Shown piece after piece: positions 39,401 through 49,198 of a stretch of DNA of 64,000 nucleotides. Under the pieces are notes generated by a model, which was given only the letters and a program-made list of their open reading frames with translations, did no database searches and had not been told where the DNA came from. A program made the position numbers and the translations under genes. Origin of the DNA: Ligula intestinalis (lineage: Eukaryota > Platyhelminthes > Cestoda > Diphyllobothriidea > Diphyllobothriidae); the NCBI GenBank assembly GCA_036362985.1, contig JAYGXS010000001.1:53924629-53988628 (forward strand). The letters run 5' to 3'. Within the stretch, counting starts at the first letter, position 1; every line of letters starts with the position of its first letter.

Positions 39401-42400
39401 AATGGGCAGAGCAAGGATGACATGGTCTGCCGTATCGATTCTGCTCGCTGGGTTTTCCCAGTCCTTCGAAAGCGCTTATGGATCCGACGTGGCATCTCCA
39501 TCGCCACGAAGATTCGTGTATACCGTGCATCCATCCGGTCAGTCCTCCTCTATGGATGTGAATGCTGAGCTGTGCGCGGTGAAGACGAGCAAAGACTGGG
39601 GGTCTTTGAACACCGGTGCCTGAGGAAGATCCTGCGAGTTAAGTATAGCGACTTCATCTCAAACGAGACAGACCGCATCCACTGCGATCGCATCACCAGG
39701 ATATCTCGGGCCATTCAAGAAAGGCGACTGATGTGGTTTGGACACGTTCTCCGTCGTCCGCCCCACGAGCTTCGCTATGCTGCCCTCGACCCAGCGCCGC
39801 AGCCCACCTGGAAACGTCGAAGAGGTGGGCAACTGAAGACTTGGCTCGACACCGTCCGTCAAGACATGGAAGCAGTTCTTGGACCCTCTATCTTCGGTCT
39901 CCGTCGCTGGAGAAGGGACTGGGTGGAGCTTTCCAGATCCGCTGCCGCCAATCGCCACGCATGGAGAAGTACCGTCCGCGACATCATTGAGGCCCGGCTA
40001 GATCAGGCATAATCACAGCCGTAACAAGTACAAGTAAGTACGACCGAACCTGGGAACACGCATCGGCATGAACGGTCACTTGCACATTCATTGCAATGGG
40101 ACCTAAAAACCACTGCCTAGAGTTACAACATACACCCGCCCATTGCATCTGACTTTCGCACACTGCTGAGAAACATTCGGCTATCGCATGAACCTATAAG
40201 ACCATATTTGCATCCATAAACGTATCCAGTAAAGCAACAGAGTCCAGATCCTAAAGAAACGCCGCCCTGACTGCAAGCACTCACGCACACACAGTCCTGT
40301 GTTACCTACCAACCTATTTCGGTAGATACGCACATGCAAAATTTCCCGCGATATGACCAAAATTGCACTTACGGCATTCATGCGATTGATTTTGCCGACA
40401 CCGGGATGGCAAGCGAAAGGTCGCAGGTAAGAAAATCCGCATTCTACTTATGTGGGAAGCATGTTCATCGGTGCAGTCTCTTACGCAAAACGTAGACCAG
40501 ATCGTGTGAAGCACGCGTAGACGGGCTGTTCAGTTTTGTGAGTTATTTCGCTTTGCCACAGCAGGGCGGTAGGTGTGAGAGGGATAAGTGAGGCAGATGC
40601 CACAAAATCGTACTTCATTTTAAACTAATCTGTGCATAATTCGCGACTGCTGGGCCCACTTTGTGGGACAGTGGTAGACCCCGTAAACGGCAACGATCAA
40701 AGTGTCATGTCTAGTTCACGCGTCACGCAGAAGCCCATTCCCAAGGACGCTATGCGTGAAAGTATTCTCCGAAAGAAAGAAAGAAAGAAAGAAAGAAAGA
40801 CGGGGCGTTTTAGTGACATTTGACTAACACAGACCACGTCTGAGTCTTTGCGCGCGTTGCTCGGGATAGTTTATTCATTGAAGTGAAGGAGATTGATCAA
40901 AAGCATTTTCAAAATCAAAAATAGATTTTGCAATCCGTACAAAACAGATGAAGCCGGATGTGAATGGAGCTTTTTTGAGAAATATAGTGGTAATCGGCTT
41001 CAAAAATTTCTAGTTGAGAACCAGTTCGGTTTTGTGCCATAACAGCAGTAATGTCTGCATGAAACCTTTCGTTGTGCAACGTCCGAAACTTATAGAAAGA
41101 ATGTCTTCAAAGAAACGGCGGAATAGCCTAGCATGTTTTGGTCAATTCCTATTTGGGTGCTGAGATTTTCCTTGCAGGTAATTCACGACTATCACATAAT
41201 TCAGAAGCGGGACGAGTATCACGCTAGCTGTTTAAGAAATGAAAGAGAGGGTTCGAGTTCCAGGTATTTGTATTGGTAAAGAAGACAGAAGATCGAACAC
41301 TGGAACGATTTGTATTTTATTGTGAGCTTTAGGACTCATACCGGAGTACATCATCAGAGATGCCTACGCGTTCTTCCCCAGAGGATCCAAACAGAAGAAA
41401 ATTGCCATACATAAAGGACGTCTCAGAAACGACTGAGCGCATCACTGCGGGACTAGGTGTTGGAATTGCACACAGACTCAAAGCTACCATGAAAATAAAA
41501 GACCAGCTTACGCAGAATGAACAATCTGGAGTCGTGTATCGCATCCCATGCCTAAGTTGTCCCTGTAATTACACAGGCTAAACTGAACGCATGCTCGGAT
41601 GGCGCATGCATGAACACAAGCTGACCGTGCGACGAGGCGATGTATTATTACAAGTTGCAGCTCACACCTACGAAACAGACCATGAGTTCAACTTCGCTGC
41701 CGTCAAGGTACTCACCCACGCGGGAAACAAGACGAGCAGAGAAATTATCGAAGCCTGGTCTACGGACGAAAATTCTTTCAACAGATGTGTCGAATTGGGG
41801 CTGGCGTACAGAGCCTTGTGCTAATATATACGATCACATCCACACGCCCGTCATAATTAATTAGCCCCACATCCTCCATAATCGCCCAATTTTCGGTGCT
41901 GTCATGGCCATTTGGGGTCCAAACCTAACAGTTATCGATTTTTTACACGTTCAAATGTTAAATGTTCGTTCACAGGCTATAATCAGCCACTGTTTTGTTG
42001 CTGCTTCCCATCTCTGACGACAGACTACGGTAAGAGTCCGAAAGCTCAGAATAAAATACAAATCGTTCTGGTGTTCAATCATCTGTCTTCTTTACCGGTT
42101 TAAGAAATCTTTGAAAAGGTATGGGACATTATGTAAGCGGTAGCAAAAATAAAATTGCATCACAAATTAGAAAATGGTAACCGACAGAAACCAAGAACAA
42201 AGAGGTAGCAACTTTCTGCACTTTGCCCCGTAAAATGCATCGGCTTCAGTGAGGAGACTGCATCATCAGAGGCATCTTTTAATTCATGTCATTAACCAGT
42301 GTGGCTCCCTTTTTTCTGATGTCACAACTTCGTTGGGAAGAAAGGCTATGCGGGTGCACCAAAACAACCATACGCAGCAGGATTTTGAAATGAAACAAAC

Positions 42401-44616
42401 GGTTTTCACTCTGGTATCGAATAGCTGCTAAATTTGATCATGCAAGCCTTTAGTAATTAAAGGTAGTCCACTCACAAAGCGTCTGAACTCATCACCAGAA
42501 GGACACCTAATTGGTTTATTAAGCTGCACAGAAAATGGAGTTCGAATAACTAAGCGGTAAATTTGAAAAGAGAGTATTTACCGGTAGTCGGCATAGCAGA
42601 AGAACTTGATGTTTCCAAGTAAGGTGTCCATTTTTTCAAAAAGCAGAAATAAGTAAGCGTATTGCCTGCAAATGCTGCGAAAGGCATTGAGCGCCGTTCC
42701 TGAATCACCACAATGGCTTAGTTGGGCATGCAATTCTACCAGCAGTGGGAAAGCCTGACAGCAATTCCATTTGTTCAGCAGATAAGTACATCACTGTGGA
42801 GTATGACATTGGTAATGAGTCTAGAGGAGAGTACCATTTAAACAGCAAACAAGTAAACCACTTACACAAGTAATCACACCATGTGGATTTTTCGCCCAAT
42901 GACAATTCGTAAAGAAGAGACAGACTCAGAGCGACATTCTCCATTCCACACAATAGGGGATCTCTTTTCAGAACCGGTGCTAAATACCGGAGAATGTGCT
43001 CAGTAAACCAACTGACTTACGAAAATTGGCAATCACAGATTGAGCGGAGAAGGTATGTTCCATCGAAATTCTTAGAACACATTCTTGCTCCTATATATGA
43101 CATGATTATGGATTATACTTACCTGGATGCATTCGGTAGAGAAAACACCGAATCCTGAATCCCCTGTCTGCCTAAAGTCAATCGACTTAAGAAAGCAGGC
43201 TTCGAGGCGAGATTTTAGCTTTGAAAGGAATTTCTGTCGCTCAGAGGCGGACTGTGGTAAGTTCCTAATCAAGCATATATCTTTAGCCGATTGGTTTAAG
43301 AGTTCGATTAGTAAATTCACCTTTTTGCAGAAGAGACAGTTCGGTCGTAATCGCCTGTAGGTTTTTAAAGTGCGCCAGCCCATCGGTGGGATCAATGGAA
43401 GAAGAGCATACTGAAATTGTATTTACGGCATTAGTGTAAGTTTAAAAAAAATAAAACGAAAGCCATTAAAACGAAAAACCACATGTTCGTAATAGGGATT
43501 TCAAGTAAGCAAACGAGTTTTAAAGAAAAATACGGTAACTTAACTCAGTCAGTTGCGGCTTTCTAAAACCGGAAAAAATTGCCGGGCGCTTAATCTTTAG
43601 TAAAGGAACCCAAATTTCCACTCGAACAGATAAGTCAGCAATGTAGCACAAACTAGGTATGCTAATAAGATCCAAGTCCAGTCCCCGTAATCCACAAGCG
43701 CTACTCAACAATTCATATTCGTCTCTTCTGTACCCAATCACTCTTGTGTGATCCTTTGTGGGCCCTTCGAAAACACTGGAACAGATCCAAGTCCAGTCCC
43801 CATTAAAAGAAAAACCAGATTAAATGTAATCCACAAGCGCTACTAAAGAATTTGTATTTGTCTCTTCTGTACCCAATTATTCTTGTAATCTCATGTGGTC
43901 TCTTCGAAGACGCTGGAATAGATGTGAGCCTAGTCAGAAGAGGCAACTGCAAATATGCAAGGTTTCTGCCATGTATATCTTTCCGATAATGACCTAATAA
44001 ACGGACCACGCATTCGAAATATATCCGTTGCTTTTATGTTTAATTAAAGGTCTTTTAGCTCAATTTTCTGAAGTTGTTGCTGTTCCATAGCTGCTACATT
44101 CCCTTTTAGCTGTTTGATACTATTCGCTAAAATAATCCACGGAGGTGAATACAAGACCGTTCGGTAGAGTAATATTAGCTGACTCCAGCATTAACTAGCA
44201 ATGACACCAGATGGCTTACTGTAGGCTCGAATGAACATTATGAAAGTTGACCTCAATCGCAGCTTCGGTCCTGTGAACTTGTGTCTTTTTTCCTTCACGT
44301 ATACAATGAACGTGGGTAAATTATTAGTGATGAAAAACGCTTGAAACCATCCACAGCGTTAACTGTTGGAGACGCTCATAAACAAAACGCTAGGATCTTT
44401 CAATTGGCATCGCAGATGTAGTCGATTTAGTTCTTTCAATGCAATAATTTTTACATTGATGGCCGCTACGTATTTAGATGGAAGCAAATCAGCAACCCAA
44501 AAACAAATAAATTGAATTAAAAGCTGCTTACTGCGTAACAGTTCCTCGCAGAGGTCCTTAGTCCTTTGCCGGATAGGTGCCTTGGAGGAGGAAACTTTAT
44601 TGCTCTTTCGAGGCAT
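26910..44616 (-). CDS. SETD3: SETD3 orthologue, actin-histidine N-methyltransferase (13 exons, 3' end not found)
   Basis: SETD3 methylates a histidine of actin (His73 in mammals) with a split SET domain followed by a Rubisco-LSMT-type substrate-binding domain. Exons: 44616-44532, 43354-43321, 43264-43123, 43090-43021, 42979-42866, 42820-42740, 42699-42582, 34724-34607, 34469-34395, 32601-32502, 29234-29168, 27490-27402, 27088-26910. They total 1272 nt (424 codons) with no stop, and all 12 junctions are GT-AG and in phase. Landmarks are the MPRKSNK start with lysine-rich N-terminus, GFGVFS at residues 77-82, WDMINH at 245-250, YGRRN at 284-288, and LTFLETRIDLLIRKY in the C-terminal domain. The Asn-His pair and the Tyr and Arg of YGxR, which the family uses for SAM and substrate, are all kept. 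Human SETD3 is 594 residues; the C-terminal exon(s) with the LRxxEKxIL segment were not located. Confidence 0.95.
29168..29234 (-). CDS. SETD3: SETD3 exon 11: start of substrate-binding domain
   Basis: A 67-nt exon reading LSKFDKLLELRTGLLRRIGY, matching the vertebrate VSKSDRLYAMKAEVLARAGI stretch. The acceptor is CATTTGCAG and the donor CC|GTTAGT. Phases agree with exons 10 and 12. Confidence 0.9.
30490..30780 (-). repeat. Dispersed repeat R1, copy D (inverted)
   Basis: On the minus strand: GACTCCCTCTTGACACAGAA, GGTAGGTGAGAGAAAAGAGA, ATGCGGTGCGGTAGATGCT. This is the R1 core in the opposite orientation to the other five copies. The segment is GC-rich compared with its surroundings. Confidence 0.65.
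31490..31850 (+). repeat. Dispersed repeat R1, copy E
   Basis: It contains CTCTCATAACAAATGCCGAA, CAGTCTTTTTGACTCTGTTT, GAGTGTGCGGTAGATGCATC and GTAAGTCTACTACCAT. Together with copy A (CTCATAACAAAACACCGAAC) this shows that homology extends about 200 bp upstream of the core. Confidence 0.75.
31948..32150 (+). mobile_element. PLE 3'-region fragment (solo)
   Basis: Collinear with 1561-1750: GACAATTATAGTACGCATGC, ACAAACTATAAATACC, CATGTATCACCCTGATCTGC, then GAATCCGAAACGTCAGGAC. It is a diverged copy of the non-coding end of the palindromic PLE without its coding part. Confidence 0.8.
32502..32601 (-). CDS. SETD3: SETD3 exon 10: catalytic tyrosine exon
   Basis: It reads IFMDYGRRNSTEFLLYCGFV, matching the family's YGxRSN...L..GF block that closes the SET domain. 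The acceptor is GCGGCGCAG and the donor A|GTAAGT. Phase 0 at the start, 1 nt left over at the end, completed by GT of exon 11 (Ser). Confidence 0.93.
32602..34394 (-). other. SETD3 intron 9: nothing recognised
   Basis: AT-rich. Open frames at 33287-33568 (plus) and 33668-33937 (minus) do not fit the gene's phases. Confidence 0.6.
34395..34724 (-). CDS. SETD3: SETD3 exons 8-9: SET core with WDMxNH
   Basis: Exon 8 (34724-34607) completes the split Arg codon of exon 7 and reads WAVSVVMSRNN, then LCLIPLWDMINHRTGK. This is the most conserved part of SETD3 and includes the Asn-His pair of the SAM site. Exon 9 (34469-34395) reads ATTDVNVEAKTIEFYAMEDC. The 137-nt intron between them is GT-AG. Confidence 0.95.
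36563..40040 (+). mobile_element. RTE-type LINE, full-length but mutated
   Basis: About 3.5 kb with an AP-endonuclease followed by a reverse transcriptase, the size and plan of RTE-clade elements. Endonuclease signals: CWNVRTF (about 37080), VYAPT (37387), GDWNGRTG (37495) and SQIDYILVG (37690). RT signals: FVDFAAAFDS (38878), QGCVLSPILFNYVIDWI (39058) and DRDYADDIALL (39172), with the YADD catalytic box intact. C-terminal region: RKILRVKY...WFGHVLRRPPHEL...GGQLKTWLD (39620-39850). The frame is broken by stops near 37258, 37666 and 38495 and by shifts near 38690 and 39380, so it is not autonomous. The 5' region has CCGTTA.CC and GCC/GGC-rich non-coding sequence shared with the copies at 49.2 and 56.35 kb. 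Confidence 0.9.
40555..40720 (+). repeat. Dispersed repeat R1, copy F
   Basis: GGTGTGAGAGGGATAAGTGA, GGCAGATGCCACAAAATCGT and ACTTCATTTTAAACTAATCT follow the R1 core order but are diverged. Confidence 0.5.
40771..40800. repeat. GAAA microsatellite
   Basis: Seven and a half uninterrupted GAAA units in SETD3 intron 7. Confidence 0.97.
41336..41823 (+). pseudogene. Penelope-like element relic, endonuclease end, one nonsense codon
   Basis: The frame 41360-41581 reads KLPYIKDVSETTERI, GVGIAHRLKATMKIKDQL, then SGVVYRIPC and CNYTG, stopping at TAA (41579-41581) exactly in the GIY-YIG-like motif where other copies have GETG. The same frame continues after the stop with MLGWRMHEHKLTVRRGD, VAAHTYETDHEFNF and SREIIEAWSTDENSFNRC to 41823. 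The rest of the domain is intact, so this copy died recently compared with the 12.6-14.7 kb relics. Confidence 0.85.
42582..44616 (-). CDS. SETD3: SETD3 exons 1-7: N-terminus and first SET half, with micro-introns
   Basis: Intron sizes are 1177, 56, 32, 41, 45 and 40 nt. Exon 2 is only 34 nt (44 to 49 percent of its neighbours' smallest size would still be larger), coding DYDRTVSSAK between split codons. Exon 3 ends ...GFGVFSTECIQ; exon 4 begins EQECVLRIS, matching the stretch that in vertebrate SETD3 reads KAEELFLWV. Exon 5 has GMENVALSLSLLYEL (vertebrate AMGNIALAFHLL), exon 6 SLPMSYSTVMYLSAEQ (TLPSEYDTPLYFEEDE), and exon 7 RQYAYLF and ends FFCYADYR just before WAV. The 1177-nt intron 1 contains nothing recognised. 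Confidence 0.93.
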
Positions 44617-47480
44617 CTAAGTACGCAGTTTAAATAAAGACACGGTTTAGTAGGAAGAAATCAACAAAAAGTTATGCTTATATGGCCTGAAGACGGCTAA
44701 AAATAGATTGCTTTAGCGGGACTATAAATAATTCGACTATCGAGGACGACGAGGCTGAACATTGCCTCACGAAGCGGGCGCAATATTTCTAAATTACGTT
44801 GGACGCGCTTACGGTGAAGCAAACATTTGCGGCATCTACTTCACCCTCCCCTCTTATGTCTCACACGTTCTGATAGCAAGGCGAAATTAAAGCGAGTGAC
44901 TATTTTCGTTGGCCCAGTTAATGAAAAAGTTACACAGCCTATCTATGCGTACCACACACGATCTGTCCCATGTTCAATGTACCAGGTTTCTGTAAAAGTA
45001 ACTAGGAGTGAAAATGTCACAATAGGCAGATTACGTATGAGCCATTGTAGCCTAACCCTAAATCCTGAGTTAGATCGTCAGATGACAACATTGTGGGTCA
45101 TTAATGTTGGCGCGGCGTGATATACTCAAGCGGATATAGTTTAGTGTAGTGAAAATAAATCCCCGATTTTTCATGCGGACGGTTTTCTCTTAAGTATAAG
45201 CCGCACCTTCTCTTCCCTGTTTTAAAAATCGGTCGGTTTTCCACGCTCGTCAATTTATTGGTAATGGGCGTCAGCACAATGGTCAATGCGGCACATACGT
45301 AGGGCAGTAGTTATAGACACACGCAGTCGATGCAGTTCGATAAACGCGTACAAGGGCCAGTATAATCCTTGTTCTTTTGACTAACCGGTGAAAAATTACC
45401 TTTAACAAGAACGACTGCAAAGGGTCTGCTTTGACTCCCATGTTGATTCCCGGATCGTTTAAAAGACGTTTAAAAAATGTACATAAAGGATGTTCTGAAA
45501 ATATCGTCAACAAGCTTCCTAGGGTGACATTGAAAGCTCTGTGTAGAAGTTAAGTGTCTTCAATGACTGGGAGAATAAACAAGTCAGTACGCAATATTTA
45601 CAGAAAAAACAAAAAGCCATAAAAACTGTGTATAGCAGCTGCAAAAGAGAGCGTGTTTTCAATAGAAAAGGTCGTTCAAACGAGCATGTAAAATCGATGG
45701 TCGCCGACTTTGTAAGGGGTAAGTCACGGAGTTCCTGGGATACGTCTCTTGGCATAAAGCTTGGAACAGTTGGGTCTAAATTGTTTTTGGTGACTAAAAA
45801 ACACTGCTACTTTTGGAAAAACGCACATTGTAGCTTGTCTGCTCACAGAAGCAGGTTTGGATATGATATCCGACGAATACAGGAGGAGCAGGCTTTAAAA
45901 ATACTAACAACACTGTAAAGGTTTTGCTTAAGTTTCTTGATTATGCAAGCTCTTAAAACAGAAGAAGCCCGCGCATCGCAAGCCAAGCTGCCTATATGCG
46001 GCTAAATAACTTAGAATAAAACTGTGATAGCATACATGAATGTCAATAGTAATTAGAGTGACGAATTCTGTAAAGACTGCACTAGGACTCGGCGGTACTA
46101 ACGACAACTGATAGCAGTGTGCCGAACAGAAAAATCAGGTCGTCCTGGAGACTGTACGGAGAGTATGCTTTTGAAAACTCAGACAACGTACTAAGCTCAA
46201 CGTACGGTATACCTATGAGGATTGATTTTCGATTGCAAAATCGGTCCATGGGCATGTGTACCTATAATTCTGCAATATAATGGGTCAGGTCGTATCCAGG
46301 ATGACATAAACGGGATAAACATGAGTGACCTGAACCCCGCCCGACGTATAAAGGCCGATGAGCAGAAGAGGATGGCGCCCGCATATGGAGGAAATTTAAG
46401 GATTTAGTTTTCCCTGCCTTCATTTCCAACGTCACTACCAAAATGGCTAGATTCGACCACCAGATGTTCGTGATGCTATAAACGGGCGATACCACACAAC
46501 CCCCGTGGATACCACTTATGTCGTTAGGGGGGTCACTAAATGTACTCGATCGACCGCAATTACACAAGAATTCCAGGCTTTTCCCGCCATATATACAGGC
46601 ACAAATATATATATATATACCATATATTATACCATGCATAATTTAGTCCGTTAAATAGCTGCATTGTATACAATAAAGTTAAATAGCGGGCTATATATGG
46701 GACCAAATTTGCATTCTGCTATAGAGGAATGCAAATTTAGTAGGCATCAGCAACTCAGAAATTCAGTTTGTACACTCAGGAAGCACGAATTTGCTTTATA
46801 ACAACGTTAATTAATTTCAATCATATTACGGGGAAGCCTTCGCAGTGAGTCAACCTCAAATCTGACTGCACGGCAAAACCAGTTAATTAGTGCAGCCGCA
46901 ACTCGGTGTGATAAAACGAAATAGTTGAAGAGAATACATTGGGAGTTAAGAAGGTAGAGCAAAATATTTTGAACTATTCAGAATTATTAATCCATTAATG
47001 CCCTGGCCTTACTTTGAAAATGATGCACCAGCATCACCTGCCATTAGGAGGAAACACAACGCTAATTGCCGCCAAGTTATGCCGAAATCCACATGGAGGG
47101 CCAATCAACCAACGGAGGAAAATCGATCATCCCTTGACCAACACATGCAGTCAAACTTTTACTTGCTGATATATAAAGTCAGTTCATGCTTTGAAAAAGG
47201 ACAACCGGCCCAGCTATCCTAAACGTCAACGAACATACAAATTCATTCCCGACAGCAAAATATGATCTATGATCCTCATCCCGGAATTCTGACTTTTTCA
47301 AACTTGGATAACGGGGTATTTCTGACAAGAAAGTGAAAGCAGCCATGTGCAGGACTGCCGGGCAAAGTCCTGAAGATCCTTTTTCATGAGCTCGAGCACG
47401 ATGTTGCGATCTACTGGTTTATATCAATAGGCAACTTTTATACCGGCGGCGTACATAAAGGGCATACGATGCTGAAAAAA
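44617..47480. other. Region upstream of SETD3: no gene recognised
   Basis: This should contain the SETD3 promoter just above 44616. Plus-strand frames at 44827-45120 and 45628-45918 are unrecognised. An AT dinucleotide tract lies at 46605-46619. Confidence 0.5.
46605..46619. repeat. AT dinucleotide microsatellite
   Basis: Seven to eight AT units, flanked by further TATA-rich sequence. Confidence 0.95.
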
Positions 47481-47528
47481 TCAAACACATCGTTGGTGAA
47501 AAAACGGCGAAACAAGAGCTGGTCCAGC

Positions 47529-47826
47529 TGGTTTCGCACCTACAGGATGAGCGGATGAAGCGGTTAAGCTGATAATTGCTCCGTCCTGTTGTGTTTCAGC
47601 TACTCGTGTGTCCACCATGGGCTCGGAATGCTCCGGATTAGCGTGGAATTCTGCTGTTGGCACCTGTGCCGCTGTCATTGATCTAATTTGTCGTTCTAGG
47701 CCGGAGAATCTTTTTGTGTTCACACGTCCATCTGGTTCCGCACCTACAGAATGAGCGGATGAAGCATTTAAGCTGATTGCTCCGTCCGATTGTGCTGCGG
47801 TTACTTGTGTCTCCACCGTGGGTTCA
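47529..47826 (-). repeat. Direct repeat of about 95 bp, two units 204 bp apart
   Basis: Units 47529-47623 and 47733-47826 share CGCACCTACAG.ATGAGCGG, ATGAAGC..TTAAGCTGAT and CACC.TGGG.TC. On the minus strand both units encode a similar Ser/Ala-rich peptide (ASSAHSVGAE and ASSAHPVGAK) within one 119-codon open frame (47840-47481). The protein is unrecognised; it may be the ORF1 of a non-LTR element. Confidence 0.75.
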
Positions 47827-47844
47827 TGGGAGCTGCGCAATCAA

Positions 47845-48700
47845 GCTCATTGAGGCAGTCGTTTACGTAAATCAGTAATGGCAGCGGACCCAAGACTGAG
47901 CATTTTGGTACAGCACTCTCGACCGTTGTCCATTCCTAGGTTGAGTTTCCAACAAAGACCCTCTGTTCTCTGAGGGAAAAGAAACTGATGATCCATTTAT
48001 ACATTTTCCTTGAATTCCCACGTTCCAAATCTTCTGTAGAAGAAGCCTGTATGGTACGCTATCGAAGGCCTTCTTGAAGTCGAAAAACATGACATCAATT
48101 AGATAGCCCTTATCTGCGGCATTTATCCAATTCTTCTGTGAGTAAAGAGCACTCGTGAGGCAAGAGCGTCCTCGTCGAAAGCCATGCTGTCCATCACATA
48201 GTATTTTGTTGCTTTCCAGGAATTCTATTGAATGCTACTTGATAATGCACTCCATTTTTTGCACGCGATGCAAGTTAGACTGACAGGATGGATATTTGCG
48301 CAAGCAAGTCGTGAACCTACCTTATAGATTGGTGTGATATTTGCCCACTTCCATTATTCCGGGATTTCGCCTTCTTCAAAAGATCTCTGGAAAATGGCTG
48401 CCAGAGGTCTGCACAGTTCCTTAGCTAATTATCTTAGTGCTAGTGCAGGAAGTTTGTCCAGTCCAGGTGATTTGGCAGGTTTAAGCTGCAGTAACTTGGC
48501 CGTGACAATGTAGTGTGAAAACCCTAGGTTCTCTATTTTGGGCAATAAGGGTGCAGTTATCTGTCGATAAGCGGACTTACCGTCAGCAAGAGTTGTAAGT
48601 TCTCGGGTGAAGACGGATTCAAAAAAAATGGAGAGGAGAGACTTTCATCTGGTCTTCGGTCGCCAGCTGTCCATCTGCTGGTCTCAGGGCAGGGATCAGT
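47845..48700 (-). pseudogene. CR1/Jockey-type LINE reverse transcriptase relic
   Basis: Minus-strand pieces in order: KSPGLDKLPALALR (about 48470), LCRPLAAIFQRSFEEGEIPE (about 48400), WKWANITPIYK, then VFFDFKKAFDSVPYRLLLQK (about 48085-48030), REQRVFVGN and PLLIYVNDC (about 47870). These are RT motifs of the CR1/Jockey group, clearly different from the RTE copies. It has several stops and frameshifts and lacks the YADD box, cut off at the 3' side. Confidence 0.82.
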
Positions 48701-49198
48701 ACCTGAGATCAATTCGTGCGTCGTATATAGCATAGTTTATACATTTTCCGAAAAATGAGCAATACATTTTGTCAGTGCCTGCTCTTGGTAGTTTTTACTC
48801 CACATCACTCTCTCGTACCATTTGATATCGTCAATAGGTTGAGATACAATTCACAAACAAGCAAATACACACCTTCGCTCCTTCACTCAACGATTGTTCG
48901 GGTTTATTTCGTTTAGCGTACATATGAATTTTACACACTCCCTTGTATTTTTATGTTACAAAGGGCGCATAAAAACATGGGGATTTCAAAGGTACCCACT
49001 TATATTTTCCTCAAATAGGCTAGACTGAACGAATGTTTTCCCCCTAATCCGTTTTTGACGCTATCAAGGAAGTCTTTTTATTTGAGAGTCGTCATGGTTG
49101 CCTTTTATCATGACATTTTCTATACCTTTGCATCAAGTGTATGTCTGGCTTGCGGATAGATAGTTGTTTGTGTTGGTTCTCAACTAAACCTTGTAAAG

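Larger units (their letters stand above)
34725..42581 (-). other. SETD3 intron 7 (7857 bp), a transposon dump
   Basis: It carries, from low to high coordinate: unrecognised DNA 34725-36560, an RTE LINE inserted antisense to SETD3 (36563-40040), R1 copy F (40555-40720), a GAAA tract (40771-40800) and a PLE relic (41336-41823). The flanking exons 7 and 8 join in phase, so the intron is secure. Confidence 0.85.

Noticed and set aside
46998..47222. Plus-strand peptide with SPAIRRKHN resembling a matrin/U1-C zinc finger
   Set aside because: The paired cysteines of the finger are absent and no gene context supports it.
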